33,732 nucleotides of DNA from the NCBI GenBank assembly GCA_009377575.1, contig WHTU01000037.1, positions 1-33,732 on the forward strand. The letters run 5' to 3'. A program made the position numbers and the translations under genes. Origin of the DNA: Nitrososphaeraceae archaeon (GTDB taxonomy: Archaea; Thermoproteota; Nitrososphaeria; Nitrososphaerales; Nitrososphaeraceae). Below, in pieces: positions 6,845-15,071 of this stretch; the stretch's first letter is position 1, and the number at the start of each line of letters is the position of its first letter. The notes beneath the pieces were generated by a model, which saw nothing but the letters and a program-made list of their open reading frames with translations, did no database searches and had not been told where the DNA came from.

Positions 6845-7534
6845 TTGAAGCTATATAAAGATTGGAAGATATTAATCAATATAACAAGAATAACGATACG
6901 TAAAAAAAATGACTCTCGTGGTAGAGATAAAGATGTCTCTAAATTCGATCATGTTCGTAGACAACTTGGCGCACGAAGGATAGAATTTATCGCTGCCGCA
7001 ATTATAGGAGTAGTTTTTGCTGTATGTTTTGCACATCTGGAGTACTACTTTATTAAAGATCCGGCCTTACAAATCTCAAATAATCAGGACGGCAACATTA
7101 TAGTAACGACAGAGACAGACTCTGACCATAGTAGAGAGGCAGAGCCGATCCTAGGCAACATGTATCAATACCATTTATTCCCAATGTTCTTCATTTTTGT
7201 TCTAGTTAGTTTTGCTGCGCTCATTGACGATATGACTTTGAAGGTGTTTGGAAAGAACAAAAGAAGTAAGGCACTTTTTCTTGGTTTTGCCACTCTGATA
7301 ACGGCGATAGTGGTCGAAGATTTTGCTTGGTTTGTAAATAGATGGTTAGTTCCTTTAGAGTCAGATCCGAAAGGAGGTCAACTAATGCAGTACTCAGACT
7401 GGACATCAAAGCATATTGGAGCTATCAATGCAGGTAATTTCGTTATACCGGTTTGGTATTTATTTGCAATAGGTTTAGCTTCCGTCGCATATTATGCGGC
7501 CTTCAGAAGGCATGACAAGTGGGATTCTGAGTAA
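6845..7534 (+). CDS. Four-helix membrane protein of unknown function
   Basis: A 229-residue protein with a TTG start. A basic N-terminal arm precedes four predicted membrane helices at about residues 46-64, 108-128, 142-165 and 197-219. A 40-residue acidic loop lies between helices 1 and 2. Potential functional residues sit at membrane edges: HLEYY, YQYHLFPMFF, VVEDFAWFVNRW and a tryptophan-rich SDWTSKHIGAINAGNFVIP segment. I do not recognise the family. The conserved-looking Glu-Asp and His residues suggest metal or heme binding, but this is only inference. Confidence 0.65.
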   Translation: MKLYKDWKILINITRITIRKKNDSRGRDKDVSKFDHVRRQLGARRIEFIAAAIIGVVFAVCFAHLEYYFIKDPALQISNNQDGNIIVTTETDSDHSREAEPILGNMYQYHLFPMFFIFVLVSFAALIDDMTLKVFGKNKRSKALFLGFATLITAIVVEDFAWFVNRWLVPLESDPKGGQLMQYSDWTSKHIGAINAGNFVIPVWYLFAIGLASVAYYAAFRRHDKWDSE

Positions 7535-7687
7535 GGCATATAGGGATAAAGATGATAGCCAGGTTTAGTATTCGATCGCTGTCATCCAGGTATTTGTAAT
7601 TCGGAACTAGAAATTGTACTGCATATACAAAATTTGCATGAATGCATGGGTTCCTCCTCTGGCAATTTAAATTAAGGTGCTACTCGT

Positions 7688-10507
7688 CTAAATGGTTTCT
7701 AACATTTTGGCTAAGTCCTGTCGACTCTCAAGGATATTAGACCAAGACGACAGGGAATTTCTTATATCTCTCTTCTCAGATATTTTATCTGGGACATTTA
7801 AGATTGTAAAATCTGTCGGTAGAATTTGATCTGGTGCATCCCACTTAAATGGCATAGAAATGGTAGCGAAAGCGGTAGGCCTCGCAGAAAAAACTGATGC
7901 AAGTGTCTTTCCTTTAGCATTTTGGTTGTGATCAAAGAAAATTTTACCTCGCCTTTTAGATGTATTCCAATCCATTGTAATCTTGTCAGGGTGTTCGCTA
8001 ACCAATGTTCTTCCGATGATTTCAGCGAAGCTTCTTGCTTGCTCATAATTGTAATCCGTAGAAACAGGTACAAAAATGTGGATTCCAGTTTTACCTGAGG
8101 TTTTGATGTAAGATTTGATATTCAATTTATCAAAAATTTCAGATTTTAGTAGCTGAGCCACTTCGACCGTTTTCATGAACGCTTTATGATTGTACTCCGG
8201 TTCCTGTGAAGCACCCGTTTCTAATCCAGAGTAAATATATGGATCTAAATCAAAGACAATAAAATCTGGATGATTGAGGCCACAGTTTTCTTCATCCAGT
8301 GCAATAGAATCCTTTAAACAGGCTTCATAATCAACAACTCTACTATACCATGGGTGTATTTCTATGCAGCCAAGATTTGCTAACCAGAGTAGTGTTTCCT
8401 TGTTATTGCAGATCAAATAGTTAGTCATTCTCCTTGAAGATTCGGAATAAAGCTTCACTGAATCTACAAATTCAGGTTTTTCCATATTCCAATTTTTTTG
8501 ATAAAAGTGCTTACCCATAATTCCGTCAGGATATCTGCTTAAGGACAATGGTCTGTCTTTAAGAAACGGGAGCAGGTAGTCACTTATTTTGTCATAATAT
8601 CTTATCAAGTCTCCTTTAGTTAGCTCAGGGTGAGATCGACTCTTTGGCCAAAATACCTTGTCTAGGTTAGAAAAGCTGTTCTCTATTCTTTTGGGTCTTG
8701 GTGTAGAAGAGGTATCAGGAGATAACGACTCTGACGGTGGTCGCGCGGAAGACGACTCCAGAGATGACGCTGATGATGGGATAGACAGCTCTTTGGAATT
8801 TTGCGGTTTTACATTCGAGAGCTGGTCCACATGCACAGTTTTTTCAAGTGTGCATTCTTGAGGCCTCTTGTCATCTCTAATCCTTAAAAATATGGGAGCT
8901 CTCATAATCTTGTCCTCTGTCCATCCATCAAACTTAACTTCGACTACTAGCTCCGGTCGTACCCATACTGGATCCCTATTGGTATATGGTATGTATCTAA
9001 CAGGAATTTCATCAGTCTTTATTTCTTGTAATTTGTTGAAAATCTGAACAATTTGTGGGAAGTCAAACCCACTTCCGGAGTGTCCAACGAAGACAAGTTC
9101 TCTACTGAATGCAGCTAGTAGCAAGGATCCAAAATAGCCCTTTCTATTACCTTCCCCCCTCGTGTATCCAATCACCACACAGTCCTGAGTCTGTATATTC
9201 TTGATCTTTAACCAGTCAATACTCCTTGCACCTTGCAAATACTTGCTATGTCTATTCTTTGCAATGATCCCTTCGAGGTTGAGTGCTTTGATATTTTCGA
9301 AAAGTTCTACGCCCTTTGCTTCAAAAGATTCAGATATCCTAATCACTCTGTCACCCTCTTGACTTGTATCTAGAACCGAGGACAGCAACTCTCGTCGTTC
9401 TGAGAATTCTAAACTTTCGAGACTTCTTCCATCTAAGTACAAAATTTCAAAAACATAGAACGTAGACGGAATTTCCTTAGAAAGGTATTGAATATCTAGA
9501 GCATTGTCTATATTCATTCTTCTTTGATGACTTTGAAAGTCTGGATGGCCTTGTTCGTTCAAAATCACTATCTCTCCATCAAGCACAATTGAATCATCGC
9601 AATTTACAATCGACGATGATACTAATGAATCGACAATCTCTGGATATCGATGACTAATTGATTTATTAGTTCTCGATTTGAGCTCAAGTATGTTTTTACT
9701 CTTGTGATAAAACAGAATGGCTCTTACTCCATCCCATTTGATTTCGAACTCCCAGTTCTTATCATTAAAGGGTTTATCACCTGGGGTAGAAAGCATAGGC
9801 CTTATCTTGTTCGGGAAATCAGACAAAGAGAGGCATTGTATTTTCTTTTTGGTAGAATGCAGAAGATCCGTCTCTTCATCCTTATTATTGCCGTGGACAG
9901 GATTAGAATCCACCTGAAGGCTAGAATATACACTGCTGGCGCTGTCTTTTTTTGTATAAGCATCTTTTTCAGTTTGAGATAACACAGAATCAGGCAAAGA
10001 TGACGTCAGGTCCTCTTCTGATGCGTACTCGTCATCATACTTTATCAAAAGCCATTGGTTTTCCAGGCTGGTTCTAATCAAAGAAAATTTACCGTTCACC
10101 TTATGCCCGTGTAAACTAAAAGTAATCTTTCCTTTATCGAACTGCTCATAAAACCTTTCACTAGATTTTTCTAATGTAAAGATACCTGTATCCCATACAA
10201 GAACTGTACCTGCACCATAGTTCCCCTCAGGGATTGTACCTTCAAAGAGAAGATAGTCTAATGGATGGTCTTCAGTAAGGATAGCAAGGCGTTTTATTCT
10301 AGGATTGAGAGAAAATCCTTTCGGTACGGCCCATGATTTGAGGACCCCATTTTCTGTTTCGAGCCTAAAGTCATAATGCAATCTCCTTGCATTATGCTTC
10401 TGAATGACAAAGTGTCTTCCGAAGTCCTTTCTTGTCGCATCACTGCGACTGCCAATAGGTTCAGGAGTATTCCCAAAGTTCCGTTTCCTATTATATTTTT
10501 CAAGCAT
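7688..10507 (-). CDS. ligD: Multifunctional DNA ligase D (phosphoesterase-ligase-polymerase)
   Basis: A 939-residue enzyme of non-homologous end joining, with all three LigD domains in the order phosphoesterase, ligase, polymerase. Residues 1-160 are the 3'-phosphoesterase (HYDFRLE at 44-50, EGTIPEGNYGAG). Residues 230-555 are the ATP-dependent ligase: the nucleotidyl Lys is K257 in EIKWDG, followed by SRTNK, LDGEIV, LEGIIAKN and DWLKIK. A Ser/Pro-rich linker spans about 570-607. Residues 612-939 are the primase-like polymerase: VFWP, FDLDP at 752-756 (metal-binding Asp 753 and 755), SGKTGIH. In bacteria LigD works with Ku; no Ku gene is in this window. Very few archaea have LigD, so acquisition from bacteria is likely. 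A TATA-like ATTTAAAAATA lies about 50 bases upstream of the ATG. Confidence 0.95.
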   Translation of the reverse strand: MLEKYNRKRNFGNTPEPIGSRSDATRKDFGRHFVIQKHNARRLHYDFRLETENGVLKSWAVPKGFSLNPRIKRLAILTEDHPLDYLLFEGTIPEGNYGAGTVLVWDTGIFTLEKSSERFYEQFDKGKITFSLHGHKVNGKFSLIRTSLENQWLLIKYDDEYASEEDLTSSLPDSVLSQTEKDAYTKKDSASSVYSSLQVDSNPVHGNNKDEETDLLHSTKKKIQCLSLSDFPNKIRPMLSTPGDKPFNDKNWEFEIKWDGVRAILFYHKSKNILELKSRTNKSISHRYPEIVDSLVSSSIVNCDDSIVLDGEIVILNEQGHPDFQSHQRRMNIDNALDIQYLSKEIPSTFYVFEILYLDGRSLESLEFSERRELLSSVLDTSQEGDRVIRISESFEAKGVELFENIKALNLEGIIAKNRHSKYLQGARSIDWLKIKNIQTQDCVVIGYTRGEGNRKGYFGSLLLAAFSRELVFVGHSGSGFDFPQIVQIFNKLQEIKTDEIPVRYIPYTNRDPVWVRPELVVEVKFDGWTEDKIMRAPIFLRIRDDKRPQECTLEKTVHVDQLSNVKPQNSKELSIPSSASSLESSSARPPSESLSPDTSSTPRPKRIENSFSNLDKVFWPKSRSHPELTKGDLIRYYDKISDYLLPFLKDRPLSLSRYPDGIMGKHFYQKNWNMEKPEFVDSVKLYSESSRRMTNYLICNNKETLLWLANLGCIEIHPWYSRVVDYEACLKDSIALDEENCGLNHPDFIVFDLDPYIYSGLETGASQEPEYNHKAFMKTVEVAQLLKSEIFDKLNIKSYIKTSGKTGIHIFVPVSTDYNYEQARSFAEIIGRTLVSEHPDKITMDWNTSKRRGKIFFDHNQNAKGKTLASVFSARPTAFATISMPFKWDAPDQILPTDFTILNVPDKISEKRDIRNSLSSWSNILESRQDLAKMLETI

Positions 10508-10795
10508 GCGCTAAACCTTGGCTTTCCGTCCCACCTTAACCATCGACACTATACTATTTTTAAATTAGGATTCTGACTTTAGGTTATTCTGTTCCTATAA
10601 TTTTCCTACCCATAGTTGTAGGGAAAGCTATGTGAAAGTTCATCTGCATTATATACTTCTTCCAAATCTCCTACTCAAAGGCACTTGTACAAATCTGATC
10701 TCATTTGCAATATCTTCCCTTGCGATCTTCATCATTATTATATTGGATGATAACGCCGTTCCAATACGTCGTGCCGTTGAAAAGCGTTTACAATC

Positions 10796-11029
10796 CTACA
10801 CATTCCTTTTACGGAAATCCAGAGCAACATTTAGAATATTGTAGTCTCCTTTAATTCTAAAATCATCAGCTAATCTTTCAATCTCATCCCAGACGATTTT
10901 CGGATGATTGCTGGGACCCATTAGTTGTTCAATCTCTTTCAACTTGTCTCTGGCTTCTTGATGTAAGTCATACAATTTGGGATGTGGAGTCAGAAAACCT
11001 TTCTCCTTAACCGGTTTTGCGGAGCTCTG
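10796..11029 (-). pseudogene. Continuation of the C2H2 protein frame past an in-frame stop
   Basis: The reading frame of the upstream C2H2 gene continues after its TAA (11030-11032) for 77 sense codons to a TAG at 10796-10798. The translation looks like real protein: HPKLYDLHQEARDKLKEIEQ, HPKIVWDEIERLADDFR, NILNVALDFRKRNV, with an amphipathic helical character. It has no start codon near its beginning; the first ATG is at 10921. It is either a C-terminal domain cut off by a nonsense mutation, a readthrough product, or a separate gene that lost its start. Confidence 0.45.
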
Positions 11030-11590
11030 TTAGTTTGACTGAACACTAAGGGCTTCTTCATACAGCCGCAACGGTTGCAAATAATCATCCAAACGGGATT
11101 CCTTATTTTTACTTTTGATTACATCAAGTTCTATACTTCTTATCACTGTTTCATGAAGTGGATGTGGAAAAAGACTTTTGCATAGAGACTTGATCTCTTC
11201 AAACTTTGACGAACTTGGATCCTTGGATTGGTCCGCAGAAAATGGTTTGGCGGATTCATCATGAGATTGTTTGCTCGATTTGTATTCTGTCTGTCCCATA
11301 TTTTCGTAGCTTTGTGAATCAGGACTGCTATGTGCAATGGCGATGAAGGGAAAATTGCCAGGACTGCCAATGGCAGTGCGCTGCCTGTTTTTCCTCCTGA
11401 ATAATATCGGATCAGCTGACGAATACTCACCGGTCACCCTCCCTATTACGTATTCAAGCGTACTAACGATCCTGCCCCGTTCCTGATGGAGAATACGGTT
11501 ATGTCGGTATGCACTGTACTTCCTGGTAAAATCTTGTGCGCACGTCACGCAGACGTAGTTCTTAAAGCTCGTCTGAATAACGACTATCAC
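11030..11590 (-). CDS. C2H2 zinc-finger protein (Nitrososphaerales type)
   Basis: A 186-residue protein with a GTG start. A single C2H2 finger lies at residues 14-35 (C14, C17, H30, H35; spacing C-x2-C-x12-H-x4-H) in NYVCVTCAQDFTRKYSAYRH. It continues into a helical segment ERGRIVSTLEYVIGRVTGEY. Single-finger proteins of this build are numerous in soil ammonia-oxidising archaea and are presumed DNA- or RNA-binding regulators. The middle (about 80-130) is Ser/Gln-rich and disordered, and the C-terminus is helical (SLFPHPLHETVIRSIELDVI). The frame continues past its TAA for 77 codons, so this may be a shortened version. Confidence 0.75.
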   Translation of the reverse strand: MIVVIQTSFKNYVCVTCAQDFTRKYSAYRHNRILHQERGRIVSTLEYVIGRVTGEYSSADPILFRRKNRQRTAIGSPGNFPFIAIAHSSPDSQSYENMGQTEYKSSKQSHDESAKPFSADQSKDPSSSKFEEIKSLCKSLFPHPLHETVIRSIELDVIKSKNKESRLDDYLQPLRLYEEALSVQSN

Positions 11591-11990
11591 ATACTCTAAA
11601 TAAGTGTTGGCGCTGCATTGTGCAGCTTTGAATAGTAATATTATAGTATAAGAATCATCACGACTACCTGGAAAGATTCACTTACGACCTTAACTGGTTG
11701 AGAAATACCAGGAGTCTAGTTCTTTGGATTTTCACACCTCGATTTTGTATGTTTAACGCAGAAATCAACTATAATACCGATTACAAGCAAGGTTGTGAGA
11801 TTGAGATTCCTACTGCTATCACTTATGGAACCTGGGCCCATTGTCAGAATTGATCATACCAAATAATATGAGCCCATAAAAGCGTCAGAGAAAAAAAGAA
11901 TCTAAGACGCCTATCTACTGGGATATGATGTCAATCCTATGACCAAAATATCACGATAAGCGAATAGGAATATGTGACTAAATTATGTCT
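11591..11990. other. Gene-free stretch between the C2H2 gene and nuoB
   Basis: It carries the upstream region of the C2H2 gene and the 3' side of nuoB. A 34-codon plus-strand frame at 11749-11853 (starts MFNAEINYNTDYKQ) is possible but unsupported. I see nothing else. Confidence 0.4.
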
Positions 11991-12506
11991 CTATCTTACT
12001 TTTGCTCTTTTAATCTTTTCCTGCAAAAGCATAACACCTTGAATCAATGTTTCCGGACGAGGGGGACAACCAGGAACGTAAACATCAACAGGGATGATTC
12101 CATCGACACCGGGAAGTACATTATATGAGTCTATATATAGGCCGCCAGTGATTGCACATGCCCCCATCGCCACCACGTATTTAGGGTCAGGCATTTGGTC
12201 ATATACCATGCGTAATCTAGGAGCCATCTTTCTTGTCACGGTTCCCTGTACAACTATTAAATCACACTGCCTAAGAGAACCAAATGCTTCTATTATTCCA
12301 AACCTCTCCGCATCATACCTGGGTCCCGAAACAGCACCAAATTCTACGCTACAGCAAGCCGTCTCCAAATGAACTGGCCATAAAGACCACATTCTCCCCC
12401 AGTTTATCGCATATCCAAGAGGCTTATCTAATGCCTTAACTAAAACATCCCCAATCTTGCTCACCATGACGTTAAAGTTTGATTGATTGAGCAGTTCAGC
12501 CTTCAA
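11991..12506 (-). CDS. nuoB: NADH-quinone oxidoreductase subunit B (isolated copy)
   Basis: This 171-residue protein is the Complex I subunit that holds iron-sulfur cluster N2, the last electron carrier before quinone. All four ligands are present: C51 and C52 (HLETACCSVEFG), C117 (VAMGACAITGG) and C147 (DVYVPGCPPRPE). The translated start is TTG at 12506; ATG at residue 14 is an alternative. Archaeal Complex I genes normally sit in a nuoA-N cluster, but here no other nuo gene is adjacent. The gene is flanked by a C2H2 protein and a divergent endonuclease IV. It may be a second copy or a relocated single copy. Confidence 0.93.
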   Translation of the reverse strand: MKAELLNQSNFNVMVSKIGDVLVKALDKPLGYAINWGRMWSLWPVHLETACCSVEFGAVSGPRYDAERFGIIEAFGSLRQCDLIVVQGTVTRKMAPRLRMVYDQMPDPKYVVAMGACAITGGLYIDSYNVLPGVDGIIPVDVYVPGCPPRPETLIQGVMLLQEKIKRAKVR

Positions 12507-12743
12507 GCTTGTTTACAACATTTAGGGATTCCAATATTACCTTTCATACATCATATATAATACTTCAGAAACGATCGATACCGAAGATAGGACTGGAAAC
12601 ACCACTCATCACAAGCAGGTCTAAAGGATGGTGTAATCCATGGCGATCGGATTCGAGGGAACTGTATACGTATGACAAAGGTCTACGACGAATTCTCTCC
12701 TGATCAAAAATGTATAAACGCTACCTAACTTCAAATAATAGCA

Positions 12744-13709
12744 TTGGGATTAAGAATCGGATTCCACGTATCGATTTCTGGTGGAATTTCAAACTCTGTC
12801 GACAATGCTCTAAAGGAGGATTGTACTGCATTTCAGATATTCAGTAGAAATCCCCGAGGCTGGGCCGCTAAACCTTTGGATAATGAGGACGTCCTGCTGT
12901 TTAAGAACAAATTGGCAGGACGCTTAGATCGTAATGACTCAACGAAAAGTAGACAGGCGAAAACTTACCCCAGCGGCAGTGGAGAAAAGAGGGCTAACGA
13001 GAGATCTAAAATCGATAGAAATGCCATATATGTTCATATGCCTTATCTACCGAACCTGTCTTCACCCAATAAGATAATCTATGATCAGTCAGTGCAAGTC
13101 TTGATAGATGAACTCAATAGATGCGACGCTTTAGATATCCTCTACCTTGTCGTTCATCTAGGAAGTCACCAAGGTGAAGGAATTAAGAAGGGCGTTGATC
13201 AACTTGTATATGCGTGCTCTCATGCTATCGAGTCGACTTCGAGTGAAAACAATGTTTCAATTCTGTTGGAAAATAGTGCCGGCCAAAAAAATACAGTCGC
13301 CAGTGACTTTGGAGAGTTAAGAATAATACTTGATAAGCTGTATGATAATAATCCCAGGAGCAAGAAGAATAGATTCGGCGTATGCTTGGACACATGTCAT
13401 GCGTTCGCTTCAGGTTACGACCTTTCCTCAAGGGAAGCGGTTGATGATACGATGGATAAGTTCAACTCGCAAGTTGGATTAAAGTATCTCAAACTTATAC
13501 ATTTGAATGACTCGCGAGACAAGCTCTTCTCTCGCCGAGATAGGCATGAACATGTAGGACTTGGAGAGATAGGAACAGAAGGATTTAATGCATTCTTGAA
13601 ACATAAATCTCATGTAAATACGCCGCTAATAATGGAAACTCCAATGGATAACAGGCGAAGCAATTCCGATAACCTTGAGTTTGTTAAGGCTATCATTGAC
13701 AGCCCGTGA
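12744..13709 (+). CDS. nfo: Endonuclease IV (AP endonuclease)
   Basis: A 321-residue TIM-barrel enzyme of base excision repair that cuts 5' of abasic sites and trims damaged 3' ends. Family motifs are all visible: IGFHVSISGG, FQIFSRNPRGW (31-40), YVHMPYLPNL, VVHLGSHQGEG, LLENSAGQ, GVCLDTCHAFASGYD, LIHLNDSRD, RHEHVGLGEIG and IMETP. Probable zinc ligands are H98, H138, E176, D216, H219, H253, D266, H268 and E298. The start is TTG at 12744. It is about 35 residues longer than the E. coli enzyme because of a Lys/Arg/Ser-rich insertion at about 60-90. It is transcribed divergently from nuoB and belongs to the same repair theme as ligD. Confidence 0.93.
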   Translation: MGLRIGFHVSISGGISNSVDNALKEDCTAFQIFSRNPRGWAAKPLDNEDVLLFKNKLAGRLDRNDSTKSRQAKTYPSGSGEKRANERSKIDRNAIYVHMPYLPNLSSPNKIIYDQSVQVLIDELNRCDALDILYLVVHLGSHQGEGIKKGVDQLVYACSHAIESTSSENNVSILLENSAGQKNTVASDFGELRIILDKLYDNNPRSKKNRFGVCLDTCHAFASGYDLSSREAVDDTMDKFNSQVGLKYLKLIHLNDSRDKLFSRRDRHEHVGLGEIGTEGFNAFLKHKSHVNTPLIMETPMDNRRSNSDNLEFVKAIIDSP

Positions 13710-14145
13710 AAGGAGGCCATAGTCTAATAAATGAAGATAAATCAATAGGAGGCTGTATCAGTACTAAAATGAACCAGGTTTGGTAATGTTAAAAGTTAAT
13801 TGCAAATCTTCTAGCCATCACTGATAAGTGGGCGCGGCTCAAATTGAAATTTGTATGAATTAGGTATACCTATAAACCGCTCAAACGGAGGTCTGCTCAA
13901 ATTATAGAAATCTCAATCCTCGGTACTCATTAATTGGATAAGTGAAAGAAATAATTACTTGCAACCAAGTAGCTCTAATATTCTTGGTAGAACTGTAAGC
14001 TATGAACATAAACTTAGGTTAAACACATTCCAACTTATCTCTTGGAGAGGTAACTCTATCCGTCTGGTATTCACATATACGTAAGATGTATTTCTACCAC
14101 AGAAGACGAATCAAGCTCTGCAGCTTTTTATACCTGTATCTATTT
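13710..14145. other. Gene-free stretch with a small palindrome
   Basis: No gene-like frame is seen. A perfect 12-base palindrome TAGGTATACCTA lies at 13861-13872, and the 9-mer GCTCAAATT is repeated near 13837 and 13894. Either could be a regulatory site or chance. Confidence 0.4.
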
Positions 14146-14433
14146 TCAAATATCTCTAACCATGATATGTTCAATTGAATGTGTTGGAATTAGTTCCCTA
14201 TTAATTATCTTATTAGCATCTTCATCTCTATAGTAAGTAATTGTTACATAATCTGCAACTACCTGTACATTAATTGTTTCAATAGACAGATCCCGTTCAT
14301 ATTTTGTAGCAGATACATCCAATTTTTCTATCGTACTTGCGCCCGATGTCCGTCTAAGATGAGTAATGATCACATTCTTGACTTGTATTCCATGGAATTT
14401 TATGGAAGTTTCTTTCTTCGAGTCATCCATCAA
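14146..14433 (-). CDS. Small unknown protein
   Basis: A 95-residue protein starting MMDDSKKETSIKF (ATG at 14433 or the next codon). It alternates predicted strands (KFHGIQVKNVIITHLRR, LSIETINVQVVADYVTITYY) with charged turns, giving a small soluble beta-rich protein. There are no cysteines, no signal peptide and no membrane helix. A TATA-like TAGATATATTA lies roughly 30 bases upstream on its strand. I do not recognise a family. Confidence 0.6.
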   Translation of the reverse strand: MMDDSKKETSIKFHGIQVKNVIITHLRRTSGASTIEKLDVSATKYERDLSIETINVQVVADYVTITYYRDEDANKIINRELIPTHSIEHIMVRDI

Positions 14434-14810
14434 TCAACTCTAATTATGCACATACTTTAATATATCTAAAGTCTGAAAACCTGCAGGTTATAGCAGAAAG
14501 GAGAGTGCCGTATCAGTTTGTTGGTAATCTTTAAATTAAAATAGTGTGTGACAAGAACGAAGGTGAGTTAAGATTTCTCTCCTCCATACAGTGCCACCTT
14601 TAAGTCCAAAAAATACGTTACTAATTTGGACATGCTTGATTCATTCAAGTGATTCTGTTTTTTGTACGTTTTCATCCGACTTAGTAGTTCTTTGGTTTGA
14701 ATTCAAATACGACAACTAATCATGATCATGATGATAATTATCATCTTAGTCAATTGCTTAGTTATATAGCTAAAATAAAGCTTAACTAGCTCCTAATTCA
14801 ACTCTTCAGT
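14434..14810. other. Gene-free stretch with palindromes
   Basis: It contains two abutting perfect palindromes at 14720-14745 and a TATA-like TTATATAG just before the small gene at 14811. It serves as the upstream region of both flanking small genes. Confidence 0.45.
14720..14745. promoter_or_regulatory. Two overlapping palindromes upstream of a small gene
   Basis: TCATGATCATGA (14720-14731) and GATGATAATTATCATC (14730-14745) are both perfect palindromes sharing two bases. They lie 65 bases before the small gene at 14811, upstream of its TATA-like element. This is typical placement for an archaeal regulator site. Confidence 0.45.
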
Positions 14811-14990
14811 ATGAATACTGTAAATCTAGAACTATCAAGAAAGGAGCTAGAGATTCTATACGCTTCTTTCAAGAGATATTTGGATCCTTCAACCGCTGTA
14901 CTTGTGCCTGAAGATGCCACATTAGATGAAATGAACGAACTCTCTGAGAAACTCAAAAAACAAATAAATCAAAATGACCAACAAGAGTGA
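14811..14990 (+). CDS. Small helical acidic protein
   Basis: A 59-residue protein from ATG 14811, starting MNTVNLELSRKELEILYASF. Two helices are expected: an N-terminal one ending at KRYLDP, and a C-terminal one DEMNELSEKLKKQINQ. It has no cysteines or membrane segment. Codon use and composition look like the neighbours. It is preceded by a TATA-like element and the palindromes at 14720-14745. Function is unknown. Confidence 0.6.
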   Translation: MNTVNLELSRKELEILYASFKRYLDPSTAVLVPEDATLDEMNELSEKLKKQINQNDQQE

Positions 14991-15071
14991 TATGTAAGCA
15001 TGCATTCACCTTATTTATGGCCTGATCATCACTCTGCCAACTCGCCCGCTTTTAATTTTATGGAATTGTTA

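Noticed and set aside
10632-10844. 70-codon plus-strand hydrophobic frame starting at GTG
   Set aside because: It overlaps the C2H2 extension antisense, and its hydrophobicity follows from the reverse of charged helical codons.
12509-12703. 64-codon plus-strand frame between nuoB and endonuclease IV
   Set aside because: It occupies the divergent promoter region and has no motif or plausible ribosome site.
13861-13872. Perfect 12-base palindrome TAGGTATACCTA
   Set aside because: Not linked to a clear promoter. A palindrome of this size is expected occasionally by chance; I noted it only in the gap entry.
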